From Zoogloea oleivorans (lineage in GTDB: Bacteria; Pseudomonadota; Gammaproteobacteria; Burkholderiales; Rhodocyclaceae): a stretch of 64,000 nt of DNA. Position numbers and translations under genes: made by a program. The stretch spans positions 1-64,000 of the forward strand of contig JAOAUC010000003.1 of NCBI GenBank assembly GCA_030157785.1. Direction: 5' to 3'. This document shows positions 1 to 7,995 of the stretch, piece after piece. Numbering within the stretch: position 1 is the stretch's first letter; each line of letters opens with the position of its first letter. The notes under the pieces were generated by a model. That model did no database searches, had not been told where the DNA came from, and saw nothing but the letters and a program-made list of their open reading frames with translations.

Positions 1-60
1 CTATGGTTAGCGAGCTAAGAGGCCGGGGGAAGATGGGTTGGCCGGGTGCTTACGGTGGGC
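1..60 (-). repeat. IS66-type 5' end, copy 1 (runs off window)
   Basis: This stretch matches 273-332 without gaps at about 51 of 60 positions, in the same orientation. Read on the minus strand it begins with GTAAGCACCCGGC (53 to 41), which resembles the GTAAGCG terminal sequence of IS66-family elements. It would be the left end of another IS66-type element or fragment lying beyond the window edge. The comparison of the two copies is direct; the family assignment rests on the end sequence and the neighbouring transposase fragment. Confidence 0.6.
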
Positions 61-107
61 CTTCTTAATTTCGGAGGCCTGCCATGTTCGAGAATCTCTT
101 CCCCTCC

Positions 108-242
108 AAGGCTGGCGCTGACTCCATTAGCGAGGGCGACGCCAGCGACCGAGGCGCTCGGTTCGTTGCAGGCTTCGATCAAGGATCTCTTGAAGGTTTT
201 TGTGTGGGTGCGACGGATACGGCTGGGCTTCGTGACGTTCAT
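108..242 (-). pseudogene. truncated IS66 OrfA/TnpA-like fragment
   Basis: Reading minus from ATG at 242 (an in-frame ATG at 254 also exists), the product starts MNVTKPSRIRRTHTKTFKRS and continues with ASVAGVALANGVSASL. This is the helix-turn-helix start typical of the IS66-family accessory protein: a basic leader, F-K, then V-A-x-x-A-x-x-x-G-V-x-A. In intact members this is followed by a tryptophan-arginine stretch, which is missing; the frame runs instead into unrelated residues. About 45 residues are recognisable against roughly 100 or more in the family. It is probably non-functional. Confidence 0.5.
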
Positions 243-245
243 GAA

Positions 246-274
246 AGTGTCCACTAGTTGTCGAAGTGGACACT
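246..274. promoter_or_regulatory. 10-bp inverted repeat upstream of IS66 fragment
   Basis: AGTGTCCACT (246-255) and AGTGGACACT (265-274) form a perfect 10-bp stem with a 9-base loop. It lies immediately upstream of the minus-strand ATG at 242. It may be a leader hairpin or operator of the element; no function can be read from sequence alone. Confidence 0.4.
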
Positions 275-332
275 ATGTTTAGCGAGCTAGGGGTCTGCGG
301 GAAGACGGGTTTGCCGGGTGCTTACCGTGGGC
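273..332 (-). repeat. IS66-type 5' end, copy 2
   Basis: This is the second copy of the imperfect direct repeat whose partner is at 1-60. The block gccgggtgcttac is identical in both copies (313-325 and 41-53). On the minus strand this copy forms the start of the remnant containing the OrfA-like fragment. Confidence 0.6.
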
Positions 333-369
333 GCTTCTGTGAATGCTGTTCTTAGGTGCTGTGCGGGAT

Positions 370-413
370 AACAAAAGGCCCGCCGGGGATGTTCTCCCGG
401 CGGGCCTTTTGTT
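370..413 (-). terminator. rho-independent terminator of the cys operon
   Basis: The 18-base arms 370-387 and 396-413 are perfectly complementary around an 8-base loop, GC-rich near the loop and flanked by A-rich and T-rich sides (AACAAAAGG / CCTTTTGTT). The symmetry lets it work in both directions. It lies 21 bases after the cysN stop and is the natural end of the minus-strand sulfate assimilation transcript. It also shields the operon from the IS remnant. Confidence 0.9.
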
Positions 414-433
414 TGTGCTGGATGCGGCTTTGA

Positions 434-1723
434 TCAGCCGATGATCATCCCTGCTCCGACCGTGTTGTTGGTAGATTCGTCGATCAGGATGAATGCACCT
501 GTGGGACGGGATTCCGTGTAGTTGTCCGCGAAGATGGGCTGGGCCAGTTTCAGGGTCAGCTGTGCGATATCGTTCATTGCCAGGGTGCTTGCGGCATCCC
601 TGGAGAGGGAGTTGATGTCCACACGGTGAGCAATGCTGGCGACCTTGGCTTTGACCTCACGGGTGGTGTGGCGCAGCCAGTAGGTGCGTGCCGGTGACAG
701 GGGCGTTTCGGACAGCCAGCACACCATGGCTTCAACTTGCTTGCTCTGGGCAGGGACTTCTTCGCTGTTGACGATCATGTCGCCACGGGAGATGTCGATC
801 TCGTCTTCGAGGAGCAGGGTGACGGACTGCTCGTGGATCGCCTTGCCAATGGATTCGCCATAGAGCTGGACGTCCTTGATGCGGGTTGTGCGGCCGTTGG
901 GCAGTACGGTGACGCTGTCGCCGACCTTGATTTCGCCCGACTCGACGCGACCCATGAAACCGCGATAGTCGTGCAGTTCGGGATTGTCGGAGGCTTGCGG
1001 GCGGCACACGTACTGAACCGGGAAGCGGAAGCTCTCGGCCTTTTCGGTGTGGGCTGCCGGGGCGGCTTCGAGGATGTCGATGAGCGTCGGGCCGGTGTAC
1101 CAGTCGAGGCGCTCGCCGCGGTCCACGATCATGTCGCCGACAAGGGCCGACAGCGGGATGAAGCGCACGTCGGTGAGGCCGATCTGCTCGGCAAAGGCGG
1201 TGTAATCGGCAACGATGCCGTCGTAGGTGGCCTGGCTGTAATCGACCAGGTCCATCTTGTTAACTGCAACGATAACGTGGGGAATGCCGACCAGTTTGGC
1301 CAGGTAGCTGTGGCGACGGGTCTGGGTGAGGACGCCCTTGCGCGCGTCGATCAGGATGATGGCGACGTTGGCGGTGGAGGCCGCGGTCACCATGTTGCGG
1401 GTGTACTGCTCGTGCCCCGGGGCGTCGGCAATGATGTACTTGCGCGTGCCGGTGGAGAAGTAGCGGTAGGCGACGTCGATGGTGATGCCCTGCTCGCGCT
1501 CGGCCTGCAGGCCGTCGGTGAGGAGGGACAGGTCGACGGCGGTCAGGCCGCGCTTGGTGGAGGTGCGCTCGATGGCAGTGAGCGTGTCGGCCAGGATGGT
1601 CTTGCTGTCGAACAGCAGGCGGCCGATCAGGGTGCTCTTGCCGTCATCGACGCTGCCGCAGGTCAGGAAGCGCAGCAGGCCGCGGTCTTCTATCTGGGTG
1701 AGGGAGGTGTGGGCGCTGGTCAT
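434..1723 (-). CDS. cysN: sulfate adenylyltransferase subunit 1 (GTPase)
   Basis: CysN is the GTPase subunit of ATP sulfurylase; with CysD it makes adenosine 5'-phosphosulfate from ATP and sulfate in the cytoplasm. The 429-residue product has the P-loop GSVDDGKST near residue 25, the G3 motif DAPGHEQYTRNM and the G4 motif NKMD, followed by EF-Tu-like beta-barrel domains. The start at 1723 (MTSAHTSLTQ) is chosen because it lies 4 bases after the cysD stop; the upstream in-frame extension is out-of-frame cysD sequence. The length matches stand-alone CysN, with no fused CysC kinase domain. This fits the APS-reductase route suggested by cysH in the same operon. It is the last gene of the operon. 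Confidence 0.95.
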   Translation of the reverse strand: MTSAHTSLTQIEDRGLLRFLTCGSVDDGKSTLIGRLLFDSKTILADTLTAIERTSTKRGLTAVDLSLLTDGLQAEREQGITIDVAYRYFSTGTRKYIIADAPGHEQYTRNMVTAASTANVAIILIDARKGVLTQTRRHSYLAKLVGIPHVIVAVNKMDLVDYSQATYDGIVADYTAFAEQIGLTDVRFIPLSALVGDMIVDRGERLDWYTGPTLIDILEAAPAAHTEKAESFRFPVQYVCRPQASDNPELHDYRGFMGRVESGEIKVGDSVTVLPNGRTTRIKDVQLYGESIGKAIHEQSVTLLLEDEIDISRGDMIVNSEEVPAQSKQVEAMVCWLSETPLSPARTYWLRHTTREVKAKVASIAHRVDINSLSRDAASTLAMNDIAQLTLKLAQPIFADNYTESRPTGAFILIDESTNNTVGAGMIIG

Positions 1724-1727
1724 GATC

Positions 1728-2642
1728 TTAGAAATACCCTTCCTTCTTGCGCTGCTCCATGGAGGCGTCGGAAGTCTGGTCATCGAGGCGGGTGGCGCCG
1801 CGTTCGGTGATGGTGGTGGTGGCGGTTTCGATGACGATCTTCTCGACGGTATCGGCGTCACTGAGCACCGGTGCGGTACAGGTGATGTCGCCGACGGTGC
1901 GGAAGCGCACCTGCATCTGGACGATCTCTTCGTCGGCCCTGGCGGGGGTGATGTCGGTCACCGGCACCATGGCGCCGCCGCGCATGACGATCGGGCGGAT
2001 GTGCGAGAAGTAGATGCTGGGCAGTTCGAGCTTTTCACGCTCGATGTACTGCCAGACGTCCATTTCCGTCCAGTTGCTGATCGGGAAGGCGCGGATGTTC
2101 TCGCCCTTGTGGCTGCGGGCGTTGTAGAGGTTCCACAGCTCGGGGCGCTGGTTCTTCGGATCCCATTGGCCGAATTCGTCGCGGAAGCTCATGATCCGCT
2201 CCTTGGCGCGGGCTTTTTCCTCGTCGCGACGGGCGCCGCCGATGCAGGCGTCGAAGCCGAATTCCTCGATGGCTTCGAGCAGGGTGACCGACTGGTGCTT
2301 GTTGCGGGATTCGCCTTCGTTCTTGAGGACGACGGTGCCGCGGGCCATGGAGTCTTCCACTGAACGCACGATCAGGCGCTCGCCGAGTTCGGCGGCGCGC
2401 TTGTCGCGGAAATCGGTGACTTCCTTGTAGTTGTGGCCGGTGTCAATGTGCATCAAGGGGAAGGGGAAGCGGCCCGGGCGGAAGGCCTTTTCGGCCAGGC
2501 GCAGCAGGCACAGGGAATCCTTGCCGCCGGAGAACAGCAGCACGGGGTTGCTGCACTGGCCGGCCACTTCACGCATGATGTGGATGGCTTCGGATTCGAG
2601 CCAGTCCAGGTGGCTCAGGGTTTGTTTGGTGAGCGTCGACAT
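1728..2642 (-). CDS. cysD: sulfate adenylyltransferase subunit 2
   Basis: CysD is the catalytic, PAPS reductase-like (PP-loop) subunit of ATP sulfurylase and pairs with CysN. The 304-residue product carries the pyrophosphate-binding loop LLFSGGKDSLCLLRLAEKAF near residues 35-55 and the conserved GGARRDEEKARAKER region. The length is typical of the family. It sits between cysH and cysN on the same strand with short gaps (36 and 4 bases), so the two sulfurylase subunits should be co-translated. Confidence 0.96.
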   Translation of the reverse strand: MSTLTKQTLSHLDWLESEAIHIMREVAGQCSNPVLLFSGGKDSLCLLRLAEKAFRPGRFPFPLMHIDTGHNYKEVTDFRDKRAAELGERLIVRSVEDSMARGTVVLKNEGESRNKHQSVTLLEAIEEFGFDACIGGARRDEEKARAKERIMSFRDEFGQWDPKNQRPELWNLYNARSHKGENIRAFPISNWTEMDVWQYIEREKLELPSIYFSHIRPIVMRGGAMVPVTDITPARADEEIVQMQVRFRTVGDITCTAPVLSDADTVEKIVIETATTTITERGATRLDDQTSDASMEQRKKEGYF

Positions 2643-2678
2643 TGCTTTACTCGGTAGTTGTTTCGTTGCTGTGCGCCA

Positions 2679-3404
2679 TCACTTCTTGACGTGCAGGCCG
2701 CATTCCTTGGTTTCCGGATTTTCCCACCACCAGCGTCCGGCACGCACGTCTTCCCCGATGGAAACCGGGCGCGTACAGGGCGCACAGCCGATGCTCGGGT
2801 AGAACTTGTCGTGGAGGGCGTTGTACGGAACCTTGTTGAGGCGGATGTAGGCCCAGACTTCCTTCTCGGACCAGGCCGACAGGGGGTTGAGCTTGATGAG
2901 ACCGTTGCCTTCGTCGAACTGCTGCTTGGGCAGGTCGGTGCGGGTGGTGGATTGCTCTGCACGCAGGCCGGTGATCCAGGCCTGCTTGCCGGCCAGGGCA
3001 CGGCCCAGGGGCTCGACCTTGCGGGCGTGGCAACAGGCCTTGCGCAGCTCGACGCTGTCGTAGAAGCCGTTGATGCCGTTTTCGCGGGTGAAACTTTCCA
3101 CTGCCTCGTGCTTCGGGTAGTAGAACTTCAGCTTGAGGCCGTAGTGCTCTTGCACCCTGGCCATCAGATCGTAGGTTTCCAGCGGCAGGCGGCCGGTATC
3201 CAGCGAGAAGATCTCGATGGCCAGCTTGCTGGTGGCGATGACGTCGGTGAGGACCATGTCTTCGGCGCCCAGGCTGTTGGCCATGGTGATGGCCGGGAAT
3301 TCGACCGCGGCGGCGGCGAGATCGGCCTTCAGAATGGCGACCTTGGCTTCGAGGCTGGCCAGCAGCACGGGATCGTCGAGCTTTGGGTTCTGGTTCGGAT
3401 GCAT
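2679..3404 (-). CDS. cysH: assimilatory APS reductase (CysH, 4Fe-4S type)
   Basis: CysH reduces activated sulfate to sulfite using thioredoxin. The 241-residue product has the CC...CxxC signature (Cys124-Cys125 in KACCHARK and Cys207/Cys210 in GCAPCTR) that binds a [4Fe-4S] cluster and distinguishes APS reductases from cluster-free PAPS reductases. The catalytic C-terminal ECGLH motif holds Cys235. Together with the absence of a CysC kinase in the operon, this points to APS, not PAPS, as substrate. It lies between the DUF934 gene (13-base gap) and cysD. Confidence 0.93.
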   Translation of the reverse strand: MHPNQNPKLDDPVLLASLEAKVAILKADLAAAAVEFPAITMANSLGAEDMVLTDVIATSKLAIEIFSLDTGRLPLETYDLMARVQEHYGLKLKFYYPKHEAVESFTRENGINGFYDSVELRKACCHARKVEPLGRALAGKQAWITGLRAEQSTTRTDLPKQQFDEGNGLIKLNPLSAWSEKEVWAYIRLNKVPYNALHDKFYPSIGCAPCTRPVSIGEDVRAGRWWWENPETKECGLHVKK

Positions 3405-3417
3405 GGTGTTTCCTTGC

Positions 3418-3942
3418 TTACGCGGCGCGCTGGGCGCGGCGGAACAGGGGTTCCGGCTGGTCCACCGCAGCCTGATAGGGGGCGGAGAAATCCTTCAGGC
3501 TGGCCAGGGCTTCTTCCAGTTGGGCATCGGAGTACTTGCCGACCTTGGGCTGGATGGCGTCGAAGCCGCAGCGTTGCATGAAGAAAAACTGATCACGCAG
3601 CACGTCGCCGATAGCGCGGATCTCGCCCTTGAAGCCGTAGCGGGTACGCAGCAAGGCGGCGGCGGAATAGGCGCGACCGTCGGTGAACTTGGGGAAGTTG
3701 ATGGCGATGGCGGCGATGCTGCCCAGATCCGGGACGAGTTCTGCCACGTCTTCATGGCTGTCGAGCCACACGCCGAGGTCGGCACGGCCGGAGAGCTGGC
3801 CGCTGTGGGCCTGCCAGACGGCGAAGGGCACGAATACCGGGCCGGCGGCGAGGGTCAGCTCTTCAGGCGCCTGGCTTTCGTCGAGGATGAGAATCCGGGC
3901 CTCGTCGTCGATCAGTTGGCCGTTCTTGATGATCTTAGGCAT
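3418..3942 (-). CDS. DUF934 protein of the sulfite reductase operon
   Basis: This 174-residue protein starts MPKIIKNGQLIDDEARIL and matches the DUF934 family, which commonly sits next to sulfite reductase and cysH in proteobacteria. Its biochemical role is not settled. Suggestions include a redox partner or assembly helper for sulfite reductase, but no cysteine cluster motif is visible here. The start at 3942 overlaps the last 8 bases of the upstream sulfite reductase gene, which favours translational coupling and rejects the longer in-frame extension. Confidence 0.8.
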   Translation of the reverse strand: MPKIIKNGQLIDDEARILILDESQAPEELTLAAGPVFVPFAVWQAHSGQLSGRADLGVWLDSHEDVAELVPDLGSIAAIAINFPKFTDGRAYSAAALLRTRYGFKGEIRAIGDVLRDQFFFMQRCGFDAIQPKVGKYSDAQLEEALASLKDFSAPYQAAVDQPEPLFRRAQRAA

Positions 3943-5617
3943 TTTGCTTCCTTTCCTTGACGGCGGCTTCGCCATACACGCCAAGCTTGAAGGGGTCGAG
4001 GCCGGTGCGGCGGACGGTTTCGATGAAGCGCTCACCGTCCTGGCGCTGAGCCAGATAAACATTGATGATCTTCGAAACCACGTCGGGCATTTCGGCTGCT
4101 GCAAAAGAGCGGCCGATGACCTTGCCGATGCTGGTGTGGTTGCCCTGGCTGCCGCCGAGGCTGACCTGGTACCACTCTTCACCGTTCTTGTCGACGCCGA
4201 GGACGCCGATGTGGCCTACGTGATGGTGGCCGCAGGAGTTCATGCAGCCGGAGATGTTGAGCTCGATGTCGCCGATGTCGTAGAGGTAGTCGAGGTCGTC
4301 GAAGCGCGCCTGGATGGCGTTGGCGATGGGGATCGACTTGGCGTTGGCCAGCGAGCAGAAATCGCCACCCGGGCAGCAGATGATGTCGGTCAGGAGGCCG
4401 AAGGTCGGTGTCGCCAGATTGGCGGCACGGGCCTTTTCCCACAGGGCGAAGAGCTCGGATTGCTTGACGTCGGCGAGGACAAGGTTCTGTTCGTGGGTGG
4501 CGCGGATTTCACCGAAGCTGTAGGTATCGGCCCAGTCGGCAACCAGATCTAGCTGCACGTCGGTGACGTCACCGGGGGCGCGGGACGGATCCTTGAGAGA
4601 CACTACAACCACTGCGTAGCCGGGCACCTTGTGGGCCAGTACATTGCGGCGCGTCCACGCGGCGAAGGCCGGGTTGGCTGCGCGCTGGCTGACGTAGCCG
4701 GCATCGTCGGCCGGCAGGCTTTCGTAGGCGGGCGTGGTGAAGTGGCCGGCAACGCGGGCGACTTCGGCTTCGGTGAGGGTGTTCGGGCCGTTCTTGCCGA
4801 AGACCCATTCCTCTTCAACCTGGCGCCGGAATTCGTCGATGCCGAGGGCCTTGACGAGGATCTTGATGCGCGCCTTGTAGAGGTTGTCGCGACGGCCGTA
4901 GCGGTTGTAAACACGCAGGATGGCTTCGCAGTAGGTAATGATGTGCTGCCACGGCACGAAGGCGCTGATCTCGGCGCCGATCACCGGGGTGCGGCCCATG
5001 CCGCCGCCGACCAGCACGCGGAAGCCGATTTCACCGGCAGCGTCGCGCTTCAGTTCGAGGCCGATGTCGTGGCACTGGATGACGGCGCGGTCTTCCCGGG
5101 CGCCATTGATGGCGATCTTGAACTTGCGCGGCAGGAAGGCGAATTCCGGGTGGAAGGTGCTCCACTGACGGAGGATCTCGCCCCACGGACGCGGGTCGAT
5201 CAGCTCGTCACCGGCGACGCCGGCGAAGGGGTCGGAGGTGATGTTGCGGATGCACGCGCCGGAGGTCTGGATGGCGTGCATTTCAACCGTGGCGAGTTCG
5301 GCGAGGATCTCGGGCACCAGCTTCAGTTCGGGCCAGTTGAACTGCACGTTCTGGCGGGTGGTGATGTGGGCGTAGCCCTTGTCGTAGGTGCGGGCGATGT
5401 GGGCCATCTTGCGCACCTGCGTGGACGACAGCAGGCCGTAAGGCACGGCGACCCGCAGCATCGGCGCATGGCGCTGGATGTACAGGCCGTTCTGCAGGCG
5501 CAGGGGGCGGAACTCTTCGTCGGTCAGCTCACCTGCCAGATAACGGCGGGTCTGATCACGGAACTGGGCTACGCGTTCGTTGACGATCTTCTGGTCGTAG
5601 GGGTCGTAACGGTACAT
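3935..5617 (-). CDS. cysI: assimilatory sulfite/nitrite reductase hemoprotein
   Basis: This enzyme reduces sulfite to sulfide with six electrons on a coupled siroheme-[4Fe-4S] centre. The 560-residue product has two ferredoxin-like half-domains and the four cysteine ligands in CCPGGDFCSLA (near residue 413) and SGCMNSCGHHH (near residue 455). Nitrite reductases of the ferredoxin type share this fold, so the substrate is assigned from context: cysHDN follow on the same strand. No flavoprotein CysJ is encoded nearby, so the electron donor is probably a ferredoxin or another protein. Confidence 0.88.
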   Translation of the reverse strand: MYRYDPYDQKIVNERVAQFRDQTRRYLAGELTDEEFRPLRLQNGLYIQRHAPMLRVAVPYGLLSSTQVRKMAHIARTYDKGYAHITTRQNVQFNWPELKLVPEILAELATVEMHAIQTSGACIRNITSDPFAGVAGDELIDPRPWGEILRQWSTFHPEFAFLPRKFKIAINGAREDRAVIQCHDIGLELKRDAAGEIGFRVLVGGGMGRTPVIGAEISAFVPWQHIITYCEAILRVYNRYGRRDNLYKARIKILVKALGIDEFRRQVEEEWVFGKNGPNTLTEAEVARVAGHFTTPAYESLPADDAGYVSQRAANPAFAAWTRRNVLAHKVPGYAVVVVSLKDPSRAPGDVTDVQLDLVADWADTYSFGEIRATHEQNLVLADVKQSELFALWEKARAANLATPTFGLLTDIICCPGGDFCSLANAKSIPIANAIQARFDDLDYLYDIGDIELNISGCMNSCGHHHVGHIGVLGVDKNGEEWYQVSLGGSQGNHTSIGKVIGRSFAAAEMPDVVSKIINVYLAQRQDGERFIETVRRTGLDPFKLGVYGEAAVKERKQNA

Positions 5618-5647
5618 TTCTTTTTCCTGGTTTGTTCGTAGGCCCGG

Positions 5648-6427
5648 TCAGGCCGCAATCAACTTGCTGCCTACCAAGACCAGCATGGTTGCCAGAATCG
5701 GACGCAGTACCCGGTCGGGGACACGGGTGGAAATATGGCTCCCGAGCCAGATGCCGGGGAGGGAGCCGATCAGCAGACTGCCCAGAAGCGACCAGTCCAC
5801 GCTGCCCAGGAACCAGTGGCCGATGCCGGCAACCAGCGTCAGGGGCACCGCGTGGGCGATGTCGCTGCCGACGATACGCAGTGTCGGCAGGCGGGGGTAC
5901 AAAAAGAACAGGGCGCTGACGCCGAGGGCGCCGGCACCTACCGACGAAATCGAAACCAGTACGCCCAGCACGGCGCCAGTGAGGATGGTCAGCGCGGTGG
6001 TGCGTCGCGGATTTTCCACTCCGCTGCTGTGACGCAGGGCGTAGTCCTGGATCTGCTTGCGAAAGATGATTGCTACGGCGGTCAGCAGCAGTGCGATGCC
6101 GAGGGAGAACTTGATCATGCTGGCGGCGCCTTCAATGCCACCGGGGGCAAAGGTGCCGACGAGCAGCAGTGTCAGAGCCGCCGCAGGAATGCTGCCCATC
6201 GCCAAGTGTCGCGTAATCGCCCAGTCTACCGTGCCCTTCATGCCGTGGGCTACAGTGCCGCCCGCTTTGGTGATGGCGGCGTAGAGCAGATCGGTACCGA
6301 CCGCGACGGACGGGTTGATGCCGAACAACAGCACCAGCAAGGGCGTCATTAGCGAGCCCCCGCCGACGCCTGTCAGGCCGACAATGGCGCCTACGGCAAA
6401 ACCAGCGATTGTGTAAGCAATACTCAT
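5648..6427 (-). CDS. TauE/SafE-type sulfite/anion exporter
   Basis: This 259-residue integral membrane protein of the TauE/SafE family (DUF81) has the N-terminal GLTGVGGGSLMTPLL motif and its repeat-like partner SSVGAGALGVSALFFLY in the second half, with about eight hydrophobic segments. Family members export sulfite or sulfonate or take up sulfur anions across the inner membrane. It is the first gene of the minus-strand cys operon, 30 bases before the sulfite reductase gene, so handling sulfite or importing sulfate/thiosulfate are both plausible. Direction of transport cannot be read from the sequence. Confidence 0.85.
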   Translation of the reverse strand: MSIAYTIAGFAVGAIVGLTGVGGGSLMTPLLVLLFGINPSVAVGTDLLYAAITKAGGTVAHGMKGTVDWAITRHLAMGSIPAAALTLLLVGTFAPGGIEGAASMIKFSLGIALLLTAVAIIFRKQIQDYALRHSSGVENPRRTTALTILTGAVLGVLVSISSVGAGALGVSALFFLYPRLPTLRIVGSDIAHAVPLTLVAGIGHWFLGSVDWSLLGSLLIGSLPGIWLGSHISTRVPDRVLRPILATMLVLVGSKLIAA

Positions 6428-6527
6428 GATGAGACCAATTTACTTGTGCACTGCATCGTAAAGGGTCTGGTTAGAGCCAAGAAGATGTTTTTGGTTAAAC
6501 TGATAGAATAAAAAGTTATAAGGGGCA
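6428..6527. promoter_or_regulatory. divergent cys operon / cysB control region
   Basis: The 100 bases between the TauE-like gene (minus) and cysB (plus) must hold both promoters. The cysB-proximal half is AT-rich (TGATAGAATAAAAAGTTATA), unlike the surrounding GC-rich DNA, and ends in an AAGGGG ribosome-binding site 2 bases before the cysB ATG. AT-rich upstream regions are usual for CysB binding; no exact site can be defined. Confidence 0.5.
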
Positions 6528-7472
6528 ATGTTGAACATTCAACAGCTGCGGTATGTATTCGAGGTGGCGCGTCACCGGCTGAACGTGTCGGAGGCGGCCG
6601 AGGCCTTGTTCACATCCCAGCCCGGCGTCTCCAAGCAGGTCCGCCTGCTGGAGGAGGAGCTGGGCGTCGAGATTTTCGTGCGTCACGGCAAGCGCCTGGT
6701 GGAAATCACCGAGCCCGGCAAGCAGGTTCTCGCCATCGCGGCGCGCATTTTGCAGGAAGTCGACAACCTGCGCGAGGTTGGCGCCGAATTCAGCAACGAG
6801 GCGACCGGCAGCTTGTCGATTGCCTTTACGCACACCCAGGCCCGCTACGCACTGCCGCCAGTCGTGCAGGCCTTCATGACCCGTTATCCGAACGTGCGCC
6901 TGTCCTTCCACCAGGGCAATCCGCGGCAGGTGTGCGAGTACGTGCTGTCGGGCGTGGCCGACATCGCCATTGCCACCGAGGCCATCGCCGAGCACGAGGA
7001 TATCGTGATGCTGCCTTGCTACCAGTGGAACCGCTGCGTGATCGCACCCCTACGTCATCCGATCCTGGAGACGAAGCCGCTGACCCTCGATGCCATCGCC
7101 AGCTATCCCCTGGTGACCTACGACTTCGCTTTCACGGGCCGCAACAAGATCAACGAAGCCTTCATGGGACGTGGTCTGAAGCCAAACGTGGTGCTCACCG
7201 CCATCGACTCGGACGTGATCAAGACCTACGTGGCGATGGGGCTGGGAGTGGGCATCGTGGCGAAGATGGCCTTCGATCCGGCGGTGGACAGGGATCTGGG
7301 CATGGTCGATGCTTCGCACCTTTTTGCCTTCAGCACGACGCGTATCGGTTTACGCCGTAATGCCTGGCTGCGGGGTTACGTGTATGCGTTTATCGAATGC
7401 TTTGCCCCGCATCTGAGCCGGCGGGTGGTTGATGCCGCGCTGGCGGGGGGCGGTGAGGATCCGGGTCTTTAG
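6528..7472 (+). CDS. cysB: LysR-family sulfur regulator CysB
   Basis: CysB activates sulfate assimilation genes when O-acetylserine or N-acetylserine signals sulfur need. The 314-residue product has a LysR winged helix-turn-helix (residues 1-60, LNVSEAAEALFTSQPGVSKQ) and a periplasmic-binding-like effector domain; the opening MLNIQQLRYVFEVARHRLNV is characteristic of the CysB/Cbl subfamily rather than LysR at large. It is divergent from the cys operon, the standard arrangement for a pathway regulator. Its stop codon overlaps the end of a decayed convergent gene. Confidence 0.92.
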   Translation: MLNIQQLRYVFEVARHRLNVSEAAEALFTSQPGVSKQVRLLEEELGVEIFVRHGKRLVEITEPGKQVLAIAARILQEVDNLREVGAEFSNEATGSLSIAFTHTQARYALPPVVQAFMTRYPNVRLSFHQGNPRQVCEYVLSGVADIAIATEAIAEHEDIVMLPCYQWNRCVIAPLRHPILETKPLTLDAIASYPLVTYDFAFTGRNKINEAFMGRGLKPNVVLTAIDSDVIKTYVAMGLGVGIVAKMAFDPAVDRDLGMVDASHLFAFSTTRIGLRRNAWLRGYVYAFIECFAPHLSRRVVDAALAGGGEDPGL

Positions 7473-7796
7473 CAGACCGGAGCGATCCAGGCGCTTTCGC
7501 CGCCACCATTGATGTATGCCATTTCCCAGGTTGGTCTGGACGTAGTTGCTCTGGCCGGCGGTGCTGGCGCCAGTGCTGTCCGGGAAGCTGACGAACTGGT
7601 TGCTGGAGGATACACAGATGCCGGTGTGCACGTAGATCCAGTCACCGTCGTCATACCCCTGACTGGTGAAGTCAGTATCGGCGCCGGTCGGAACGGGAAG
7701 GGCAGAGTTCAGTGGCGTGGTGCCTGCCGCGGGCTGACCGCCGAGGTAGAAGGTTTCGGTCGCGTTGGTGGTATCGCTGACGAGGGTAGCAGTGAA
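7469..7796 (-). pseudogene. frameshifted C-terminal remnant of an unknown protein
   Basis: The minus strand from 7796 reads as a coherent, protein-like frame (ATLVSDTTNATETFYLGG, later YDDGDWIYVHTGICVSSSNQ) with no start codon and a stop just upstream. Near 7525 the sense moves to another frame that ends AYINGGGESAWIAPVC at a stop overlapping the cysB stop. Joining them needs a one-base shift. The product would be rich in Ser/Thr/Asn/Gly with one cysteine mid-way and one at the C-terminus. This is compatible with a disulfide-closed surface or pilin-like protein, but no family is recognised. The remaining 7797-7995 holds no convincing gene. Confidence 0.35.
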
Positions 7797-7995
7797 TTAA
7801 AGGCATATGGCGTGCTGAGTTTGATGATCTTGTTGTATGAGCAGGGTTTGCGCGGTGCCGTAAAGATTTCTGACAGTTTCTTTTGTGCCCAGGCCCGACG
7901 ACCCAAGCCTGTATTGTTTCCAGATCCTTCTGCGGCAGATTGCGGGGGTGGATTGTGAGAAACTTGCAAGTCATGTAGTCGTCCAGTCTCCTGCC

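Larger units (their letters stand above)
54..325 (-). mobile_element. decayed IS66-family insertion sequence remnant
   Basis: The minus strand starts at 325 with GTAAGCACCCGGC, an IS66-like end, and is followed by a leader, a hairpin and a short reading frame resembling the small IS66 accessory protein (TnpA/OrfA). The frame loses similarity after about 49 codons, and a second IS66-like end follows within about 55 bases. There is no tnpB or large transposase. The unit is therefore a truncated remnant abutting another IS66 end, not a mobile element. It lies downstream of the sulfate assimilation operon and beyond its terminator. Confidence 0.55.
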
